NCBI GenBank assembly: GCA_035526665.1
Contig: DATLBY010000088.1
Span: 1-15,476, forward strand
Reading direction: 5' to 3'
DNA length: 15,476 bases
From: DATLBY01 sp035526665
GTDB taxonomy: Bacteria > Acidobacteriota > Terriglobia > Bryobacterales > Bryobacteraceae
In this document: positions 1 through 4,184 of the stretch, in pieces
How the letters are laid out: every line of letters starts with the position of its first letter
How positions within the stretch are numbered: the stretch's first letter is position 1
The notes under the pieces: model-generated
Database searches by the model: none
Told to the model about the DNA's origin: nothing
Seen by the model: only the letters and a program-made list of their open reading frames with translations
Position numbers and translations under genes: made by a program

Positions 1-112
1 ACTTTGCGAACACGCAGTGATCCAGGGGCACTCCATCACCTTCGCCACAGTGGACCTTGCAGGTTCGGCCTCCGATATTCGGAGGGATTTGCGGAGAATT
101 CTCAGCGGCTAA
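1..112 (+). CDS. C-terminal end of an unidentified protein (partial)
   Basis: The second reading frame is open from the window edge to a TAA at 110-112 and gives about 36 residues, ending in a basic, helix-like tail (SASDIRRDLRRILSG). Codon use in this frame is balanced. I do not recognise the family. It lies 39 bases upstream of the mazE-like gene on the same strand and is probably the 3' end of a gene that starts outside the window. Frame 1 is also open here, so the frame choice rests on protein-like composition and the stop before the next promoter. Confidence 0.4.
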   Translation, partial: LCEHAVIQGHSITFATVDLAGSASDIRRDLRRILSG

Positions 113-129
113 AGTTCATGGCCTCCCCC

Positions 130-150
130 TGTATCCTCAAAGTAGATACA
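130..150. promoter_or_regulatory. Inverted repeat just upstream of mazE, possible autoregulatory operator
   Basis: TGTATC at 130-135 is matched by GATACA at 145-150, giving perfect 6-base arms around a 9-base spacer. The right arm ends one base before the mazE ATG at 152. MazE/AbrB-type antitoxins commonly repress their own operon through palindromes that overlap the promoter or start, so a position this close to the start suits an operator. No Shine-Dalgarno sequence precedes the ATG. Operator function is inferred; only the palindrome is seen. Confidence 0.35.
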
Positions 151-151
151 T

Positions 152-400
152 ATGCGAAATGAATCCAAAATTTCGAAATGGGGAAATAGCCTGGCTGTCA
201 GAATTCCGCTAGCGATAGCCAAACAGGCCAGCCTCGGCGAGGGAGATTCTGTGGCATTCACCCTCGACCGGAACGGCGGTATCGTTTTACGCCCGGCTCA
301 GCGAAAGTACAAATTATCAGATCTCGTTGCTCGGATCAAACCCAGGAATCGTCATAGGGAAACAGACTGGGGAACGCCGCAGGGTGAGGAGTCCTGGTGA
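152..400 (+). CDS. mazE: MazE/AbrB-family antitoxin
   Basis: This 82-residue protein has the SpoVT-AbrB swapped-hairpin N-terminus: residues 6-20 read KISKWGNSLAVRIPL, the hallmark of MazE DNA-binding domains. An acidic, proline-containing hairpin (GEGDSVAFTLDRNGG) follows. The C-terminal 35 residues, including TDWGTPQGEESW, resemble the extended tail with which MazE wraps and blocks MazF. Length is normal and the frame is intact. The stop (398-400) overlaps a GTG at 397-399, the usual mazE-mazF junction, but the downstream toxin is only a remnant. As an intact antitoxin without a working partner it could be a relic, an autoregulator, or an anti-addiction element that neutralises a related MazF elsewhere. 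Family assignment is strong; current function is unknown. Confidence 0.85.
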   Translation: MRNESKISKWGNSLAVRIPLAIAKQASLGEGDSVAFTLDRNGGIVLRPAQRKYKLSDLVARIKPRNRHRETDWGTPQGEESW

Positions 401-498
401 AAGGCGCCTTTGCCGGGCGTGAGCAGGCAGGACGCCGCCCCGCGTTGGTGTTGAGTCCAAAGAAGCCGCTATGCCGTAGGCTCAATGCCGTAAACTAG
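397..498 (+). pseudogene. mazF: mazF remnant with internal deletion
   Basis: A GTG at 397 overlaps the mazE stop and opens a 33-codon frame ending at TAG 496-498. Its residues 8-22 read REQAGRRPALVLSPK, the conserved first strand and loop of MazF endoribonucleases. In the family this motif sits about 15 residues further from the start, after a segment with a GDIVWLDFDP-type strand. That segment is absent here, and everything after the SPK motif (the rest of the SH3-like barrel) is replaced by unrelated sequence. MazF proteins are about 110 residues long, so this is a relic with at least one internal deletion and loss of the 3' part. It cannot encode an active mRNA interferase. Confidence 0.75.
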
Positions 499-520
499 AA
501 ACAAAGAGTAGGAGGCTATC

Positions 521-706
521 ATGGACGCATTGGCGGAGAAGCTGGACGAGAGATTGCGCGAGTGGAAGCCGGATACGGCCGCAGAGGCGAGGCAACGCAT
601 CATTGAAGTGATAGAGTTCGCCGATCAGGATCTTCTTGATGTCGCCCGCTCACGCGCCGCCGAGCAGGCGGTGCTCGACCTCCTCGATAAACCCCCAGCC
701 CGGTGA
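521..706 (+). CDS. Small putative antitoxin of a MazF/PemK-like module
   Basis: This 61-residue, acidic, mostly helical protein starts at ATG 521 behind a strong Shine-Dalgarno sequence (AGGAGG at 510-515, five bases before the start). It has no AbrB or ribbon-helix-helix motif that I can name. Its sequence (LDERLREWKP, then AEARQRIIEVIEFADQDLLD) resembles small proteins encoded directly before MazF/PemK-like toxins. Its 3' end overlaps the beginning of the toxin reading frame, as in tightly coupled type II toxin-antitoxin pairs. The frame is intact while the partner toxin is frameshifted. The antitoxin role is inferred mainly from context; alternatively it could be a hypothetical protein of another function. 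Confidence 0.6.
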   Translation: MDALAEKLDERLREWKPDTAAEARQRIIEVIEFADQDLLDVARSRAAEQAVLDLLDKPPAR

Positions 707-1018
707 GATCTGGCTGGCAGACCTGGGACTTGCCGCTAAGACACGTCCTGTTGTCATTGCCTCCCGCCAGGACCCCAACCCGCCGCGATCCCTCGTCTTG
801 TATGTTCCCTCACGACTCAGCGGAGAAACAGCCTATATGAGGTCCCCCTACCGAGGCTTCCGTTCCTTGATCGTGAATCAGTAGCCAATGTGCAAGGATT
901 AGGCTCCCTGCCAACCGTGCGCCTGGAACGCAGGATCGGCAGGCTTTCCAATGACGTGATGATGCGACTGAAAAACGCGCTTGTTTTTGCGCTCGATCTT
1001 CAAGAGCCTTCCGGATGA
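687..1018 (+). pseudogene. MazF/PemK-like toxin broken by a one-base frameshift
   Basis: The N-terminal half reads NPQPGEIWLADLGLAAKTRP followed by VVIASRQDPNPP and LVLYVP, the hallmark of a MazF/PemK-like RNase (GEIW strand, KTRPVV strand). After C807-C809 the frame is lost and closes at 882-884. Shifting one base there restores the expected continuation, VPLTTQRRNSLYEVPLPRLP, then FLDRESVANVQGLGSLPTVR, running to TGA 1016-1018. One base missing from the CCC run therefore explains the break. Family homologues begin one codon before NPQPGE; here that codon is ATA (687-689). An in-frame ATG exists at 639, inside the antitoxin gene. The rebuilt protein is about 110 residues, normal for the family. 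A sequencing error is the main alternative. Confidence 0.8.
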
Positions 1019-1248
1019 CCAGCGCCTGAGTATGGTGGAGTGCCTGCGCATCTATGGTGACGGACTGCTCTCGCAAGACCATCCAACACGGCCTCCATAT
1101 GGGCCTCGATAGTCGGTGTCGATCTGTCGAGGTGCCCGCTCGATATACTGTTGGGCCGTGGTCGCGAATGGGTCGGCGAAGGCTGCCGACATAGTCGCAA
1201 CCAGGCCGTATTGCCGCCAAGCCCGATCTTCATGCCGCAAACAATAGT
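1019..1248. other. Stretch between two toxin relics with no supported gene
   Basis: This stretch lies between the 3' ends of the MazF-like relic (plus strand) and hicA (minus strand). No ORF has a ribosome-binding site or a recognisable domain. On the minus strand two adjacent frames give helix-like segments (TTAQQYIERAPRQID, and TIEAHMEAVL one base out of frame), which may be a decayed gene fragment, but I cannot name a family. I see no terminator hairpin with a T-run. Confidence 0.4.
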
Positions 1249-1468
1249 TCAACTCTCGGTTTCAAAAATCGATTTCGGGAGTTCTGACTGCCGAACAATG
1301 CTGGCCAACGTGCCACGCCTGAGGGTGTCGTGCAGCGGAACCGGAACGGTGATCGTCCCGGTCTCCAGGGTTTTTTGCATGATCTGATGGCTACCCCCCG
1401 CCCACAAATCCATTTTGTTCGAAAATTCGGCAAACCTCCGAGCCCGAAAGGACTCGGAGCTTACCCAA
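1249..1468 (-). pseudogene. hicA: hicA toxin broken by a G-run frameshift
   Basis: Read on the minus strand from TTG (1468-1466), which overlaps the hicB stop, the gene begins MGKLRVLSGSEVCRIFEQNG, the typical first helix of HicA-like mRNA interferases. The frame then meets a stop inside a run of six G (C1394-C1399 on the plus strand). With one G fewer, it continues as GSHQIMQKTLETGTITVPVP, then HDTLRRGTLASIVRQSELP, ending at 1249-1251. The GSH motif holds the catalytic histidine of the dsRBD-like fold. The 220-base span is one base over 73 codons including the stop, so a single insertion is the only lesion. The rebuilt protein would be 72 residues, a normal HicA length. It is either a real pseudogene, a slippage-prone switch or a homopolymer read error. 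Confidence 0.8.
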
Positions 1469-1688
1469 CCGGTACCTCAACCTGAGTTACGAAGACCTCA
1501 CTATGAGAGCGCCGGGCGATTTCAGTAGGAGACGCCGTTTCGAGAAATAACGAGAGCGCCTCGATCAGGTTTTTTCGTGCCTCTTCAATCGATGCTCCCT
1601 CGCTCACAACATCCAATTCCGGACACAACGCTACGAAGCCATCGTCCTCGCGTTCGATAATCGCGGTGAACCGTCGTGCTGGCTGCAT
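1461..1688 (-). CDS. hicB: HicB-family antitoxin
   Basis: This intact 75-residue protein has the HicB partial RNase-H-like fold: RFTAIIEREDDGFVALCPEL (residues 6-25) forms the two strands, followed by the conserved SEGASIEEARKNLIEALSLF helix. The short C-terminal tail (VFVTQVEV) is typical of small HicB proteins lacking a separate DNA-binding domain. HicB binds and blocks HicA and usually represses its operon. It precedes hicA on the minus strand, with its stop (1461-1463) overlapping the hicA TTG start, so the two are translationally coupled. No clear Shine-Dalgarno sequence precedes its ATG at 1688-1686. It is divergent from the TonB-receptor gene at 1784. The toxin partner is frameshifted. 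Confidence 0.88.
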   Translation of the reverse strand: MQPARRFTAIIEREDDGFVALCPELDVVSEGASIEEARKNLIEALSLFLETASPTEIARRSHSEVFVTQVEVPVG

Positions 1689-1724
1689 AAACCGAGTCTA
1701 CACCCCACAGCCGGCGGCGCCACC

Positions 1725-1741
1725 GCCCGCCCGCCCGCCCG
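1725..1741. repeat. GCCC tetranucleotide repeat between hicB and the receptor gene
   Basis: Four uninterrupted copies of GCCC run from 1725 to 1740 and are closed by G1741. They lie in the 95-base divergent gap between hicB and the receptor gene at 1784. Such tetranucleotide tracts can change copy number by slippage. Any effect on transcription spacing is speculation. Confidence 0.7.
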
Positions 1742-1748
1742 CGTAGGA

Positions 1749-1779
1749 TACGATAACCCGTAGCACCCAAGAGGAGTCT
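1749..1779 (+). promoter_or_regulatory. Possible -10 box and ribosome-binding site of the truncated receptor gene
   Basis: TACGAT at 1749-1754 resembles a -10 hexamer, and GAGGAG at about 1771-1776 is a good Shine-Dalgarno sequence about seven bases before ATG 1784. I see no convincing -35 box because the GCCC tract occupies that position. The same TACGAT hexamer lies at 15179-15184 in front of the second receptor gene. Function is inferred. Confidence 0.3.
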
Positions 1780-1783
1780 TTCC

Positions 1784-2428
1784 ATGTCGAGGTTACTGCT
1801 TCTCATTGCGCTGAGCAGCGCAATGTCCCTGCCCATGCTGGCCCAGGTTGCCTCCGCTGAGTTGAGCGGCACGGTAATCGATGCGGCGGGCGCCGCCGTT
1901 CCTAATGCCAAAGTGATCGCTACCAACGTCGCTACCAACGTTGTCCATGAGACGGTAAGCGGAGCCAGTGGCAATTACATTATTCCCCTGCTTCCGCCCG
2001 GCGAGTACCTCATCACGGTGGAGGCCACTGGTTTTCGCAAGCTGATTCAGAAAGGTCTCACCCTGCAGATCAACCAGCAGGCGCAGCTCGACCTGGCGCT
2101 GCAAGTGGGCCAGGTGTCGGAATCCGTTGAGGTGAGCGCCCAGGCGCCGCTGCTGGAGTCCGAATCGTCATCGCTGGGAACCGTCGTCAATGAAAAGCTC
2201 GTCAGCCAGTTGCCCCTGAATGGACGCAATTTCATCCAATTGGCGATTTTGAGTCCGGGCGTCACCGGGCAGCTCGCTGGCGGAAGAGAACCTGGAGAAA
2301 CGCTACTTACACAAAATCGGAAACACTACCGGCAGCAGCGAGACTTTCACTGGGTTGGCGCAAGTCAAGCAGAGACTGTTCGTTCAGAACTTAATGGCAA
2401 TTCCAATACCCGTTCCGACAGAGGATGA
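1784..2428 (+). pseudogene. TonB-dependent receptor, truncated after the plug start and fused to foreign sequence
   Basis: This 214-codon frame starts with a signal peptide (MSRLLLLIALSSAMSLPMLA). Residues about 27-105 form a carboxypeptidase-regulatory-like domain (LSGTVIDAAGAAVPNAKVIA, then NYIIPLLPPGEYLITVEATG), and a TonB plug start follows (VEVSAQAPLLESESSSLGTV, then LPLNGRNFIQLAILSPGVTG to about residue 163). Acidobacterial receptors of this type run to roughly 1000-1200 residues and end in an outer-membrane barrel, which is absent. From about base 2275 the sequence belongs in another frame to an hsdS-like fragment, so the last 50 or so codons are a chance extension. This is a receptor relic cut by recombination. 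A short secreted product could still be made but could not transport anything. Confidence 0.85.
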
Positions 2429-2522
2429 ACAACGGGACAGGATTCGCGCGCGGCAGGGTGCGAGACGGCAGATGGGTGCCGCATACTATAAGTTGGATCA
2501 GTTGCACAGGAACCTAAAATGA
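2271..2522 (+). pseudogene. 3' fragment of a type I restriction specificity subunit (HsdS-like)
   Basis: The frame starting near 2271 reads LAEENLEKRYLHKIGN, then TGLAQVKQRLFVQNLMAIPI, then PVPTEDEQRDRIRAR, and closes at TGA 2520-2522. The pattern 'two-helix end of a target-recognition domain, then IPIPVP..EEQ..I, then a coiled coil' is what HsdS proteins show at the end of a recognition domain. HsdS subunits are about 400 residues, so only about 80 C-terminal residues remain and no hsdM or hsdR is present. The left edge coincides with the receptor break at about 2275. An in-frame ATG at 2394 could restart translation. Assignment rests on motif pattern alone; another modification-enzyme tail is possible. 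Confidence 0.55.
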
Positions 2523-2608
2523 GCGGAACCCGCCATTTCATCGCCGTTACTGAAGTCAGTTTACTTCGCGAAGATCCGCAGACAATCTTGGAGCGCTTCA
2601 TTCCGTGA
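2519..2608 (+). CDS. 29-residue small ORF linking the hsdS fragment and the HNH gene
   Basis: ATG 2519 overlaps the TGA of the HsdS-like fragment (ATGA). The 29-codon frame ends at TGA 2606-2608, which itself overlaps the GTG start of the HNH gene (GTGA). AGGA at 2508-2511 lies seven bases upstream and is a usable Shine-Dalgarno sequence. The product (MSGTRHFIAVTEVSLLREDP, then QTILERFIP) has no domain I recognise. It could be a real small protein, a leader that couples translation into the HNH gene, or a shortened remnant of a larger gene. The two overlaps and the ribosome-binding site are the only support. Confidence 0.4.
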   Translation: MSGTRHFIAVTEVSLLREDPQTILERFIP

Positions 2609-3399
2609 TAACGCCCCTGAAAAACGAGTCCGGGGCTTACGATATGGGTTTCACCTTGGGATTCGAGAGAACGGAGTCTGGGTTTCCGCGATTCAGATTC
2701 GAGTTTCGCCCAGTTCCGGGCTTCTGGCTAGACAGCGAGTGGTTCATCCCTTCTACGTTCCAACCAGAAACACTCCGGCTGATAATCCGGTTGTGGGAGA
2801 CGAAAGCACTGTGGGATGCTCGCATGAACGATGCAGGCGTTGATGTGCGCAGGTACTTCCAAGAGTTCAATACGCGCGTCTCGTTGGAAGAGCACATTGC
2901 CTATCGAGAGGGACACAAGCCGCTTTCGGAGTTGAGTCCTTTGGATGCGGCCTACGTGGAATGGGGCAAGTCGATGGCGCGGGTGAAGGAAGCACTTCGC
3001 GAAGCAATGGCGATCGAAGACATCTGCACACTTCGGTCCCGCGACGAATCTGGGCCAGCGCGGTACTTTGCCTACCGCAAGGGCATGATTTGGGAGTCGC
3101 CCATAAACCTGAAGCCAGACCAGTGGAAGCAGATAATTGATGAAGAGGCACAGAACCTAGGCCTAATGCTGGAAGATGTTGACTCGCTACAACAGGACAG
3201 CGCGAACCGGTCCATTCCGGTTGCAGTGCGGCGGGAAGTATGGAGAAGGGATCAGGGCCGGTGCGTCACATGTCAGTCTCAGGAGCGGCTGGAATTTGAC
3301 CACATCATCCCCGTCACTCTGGGCGGAAGCAATACGGTCAGAAACATCCAACTGTTATGTGAACGGTGCAACCGGGGGAAGGCTGCCACGTTAGGGTGA
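2605..3399 (+). CDS. HNH endonuclease with an unidentified N-terminal domain
   Basis: The protein has 264 residues. The C-terminal ~60 residues form a complete HNH (beta-beta-alpha-metal) nuclease: zinc-type cysteines C220/C223 and C252/C255, the DH pair at 232-233 (FDHIIPVTLGGSN) with the catalytic histidine, N247 in the RNIQLLC strand and the CNRGK end. Such domains cut DNA using one divalent metal ion. Residues 1-200 are unrecognised: an aromatic-rich beta segment (residues 15-57) and then helical stretches, possibly a target-recognition part. GTG 2605 overlaps the preceding small ORF, implying coupling; GGAG lies about a dozen bases upstream. Placement behind an hsdS remnant and among toxin-antitoxin relics suggests a defence or mobile-element nuclease. 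The frame and motif residues are intact, so it may be active. Confidence 0.85.
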   Translation: MITPLKNESGAYDMGFTLGFERTESGFPRFRFEFRPVPGFWLDSEWFIPSTFQPETLRLIIRLWETKALWDARMNDAGVDVRRYFQEFNTRVSLEEHIAYREGHKPLSELSPLDAAYVEWGKSMARVKEALREAMAIEDICTLRSRDESGPARYFAYRKGMIWESPINLKPDQWKQIIDEEAQNLGLMLEDVDSLQQDSANRSIPVAVRREVWRRDQGRCVTCQSQERLEFDHIIPVTLGGSNTVRNIQLLCERCNRGKAATLG

Positions 3400-3413
3400 C
3401 TGAGACACGCACT

Positions 3414-3432
3414 CGTGTACAAACCGTGTACA
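3414..3432. repeat. Two CGTGTACA boxes spaced 11 bases apart
   Basis: CGTGTACA occurs at 3414-3421 and again at 3425-3432, start to start 11 bases, about one helical turn. Each contains the palindrome TGTACA. They lie 15 bases after the HNH gene stop. A protein-binding site is possible, but no promoter or gene start is obvious nearby on the plus strand. Chance cannot be excluded for an 8-base repeat. Confidence 0.3.
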
Positions 3433-3548
3433 TCGGGGCTTGTTTTTGCTGGATTTCTGGGATGTGCGGGATTGTAGAATCAGCAACTTACTGATACTTC
3501 ATGGTGTCGCTTCATCGTGCTTCGAATCCATGTCGGGGAGCCATTCCT

Positions 3549-3719
3549 TCAAACGAGAATTATCCACCGCCCCTCGCCATCGTGAAACGCGAATGTGTAG
3601 TTGGCCCACCCGGGACGCGCGAGCCGCCGATGAGAGCCATTCTGCCAAGCTACGGTCCATCCGATTCGAAACCACGCAGCCAAGAGCTGCATGGCCTTGA
3701 CCGGCCGCCATCGGCTCAT
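3549..3719 (-). pseudogene. hicA: Second hicA toxin, C-terminally truncated
   Basis: From ATG (3719-3717) on the minus strand the product begins MSRWRPVKAMQLLAAWFRIG and continues WTVAWQNGSHRRLARPGWAN, then YTFAFHDGE, the pattern of HicA toxins of the 'SHR.LARPGW' type, with the catalytic-histidine GSH motif at about residue 30. Family members continue after HD..E with a helix of the ARIAKHTGL type, ending near residue 75. Here the frame diverges after HDGE and stops at 3549-3551 after GRWIILV, giving 56 residues. The last strand and helix are lost, so the toxin is probably inactive. Its ATG overlaps a possible hicB stop (ATGA), the usual arrangement. Confidence 0.72.
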
Positions 3720-3910
3720 GAAATGGAAAAGAACTGCGTGAAGGGCCCGGAATACGCGCAGAGCTAATGCCCGCACGGCGGCGATCGCTTGGTCGCGAGT
3801 ATCGCCATAGGCCATCACTCCTGGCATCGACTCGATATCGGCCCACCAGCGCGGCCGTCCTCTTCGCGTCCTACAACGATCGGGATCGATTCCACCGTGA
3901 CCGTCTCCAT
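3716..3910 (-). pseudogene. hicB: Second hicB antitoxin broken by a two-base insertion
   Basis: On the minus strand ATG 3910 opens METVTVESIPIVVGREEDGR, the first strand of a HicB-fold protein, and then the frame is lost. Two bases further on, the expected continuation WWADIESMPGVMAYGDTRDQ and then AIAAVRALALRV appears, the conserved HicB core (two strands and a helix). The junction holds a CGCGC stretch, so duplication of a CG dinucleotide explains the shift. The end of the gene (about 3716-3745) needs a further frame change to reach the TGA that overlaps the hicA ATG, suggesting a second lesion or a deletion of the tail. The gene precedes hicA, the same order as in the module at 1249-1688. 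Confidence 0.7.
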
Positions 3911-4164
3911 CGTTTCTTGTGTCAATGAGAGTACGAAGCCGTTCCCTTGCGGTTACGATGAGGGCAGCTACGATGCGTAGTCGCGTCGCCCCATACTCCA
4001 TATGGGACCTATATGTCATGTCATCAGCCGCCAGGAATGCTCCGCCAAATCCGCATAGGATCCCCGGGCCGGGCGATGTTCTCAAATCACTCCCCCGGCA
4101 TTTGCCCTGACAGTCGAACCGGCCAGAGCCGTCCGGTCCGCAAGCAGCGGGGGGCGCGGCGCGC

Positions 4165-4170
4165 TAGAAT
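4165..4170 (+). promoter_or_regulatory. Possible -10 box of the kinase gene
   Basis: TAGAAT matches the -10 consensus at five of six positions and lies 14 bases before the kinase ATG at 4185. The upstream sequence is GC-rich with no clear -35 box, and the ATG has no Shine-Dalgarno sequence. A start seven or so bases after the hexamer would leave a leader of under ten bases. Confidence 0.4.
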
Positions 4171-4184
4171 CATGCGATACGAAT

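Noticed and set aside
800..900. Programmed ribosomal frameshift in the MazF-like toxin
   Set aside because: No slippery heptamer or strong downstream structure is evident, and a simple one-base loss in CCC explains the break.
1784..2428. The 214-codon receptor frame as a complete small protein
   Set aside because: The last 50 or so codons overlap an HsdS-like tail in another frame, and the plug and barrel are missing, so it is a truncated fusion.
3500..3545. tRNA-like T-arm (GCTTCGAATCC followed by GGGGAGCCA)
   Set aside because: No matching 5' acceptor strand, D-arm or anticodon arm can be placed upstream, so the similarity is by chance.
3549..4085. A single 178-codon minus-strand gene
   Set aside because: The frame strings together parts of hicB and hicA that are separated by a frameshift; the natural starts are at 3910 and 3719.
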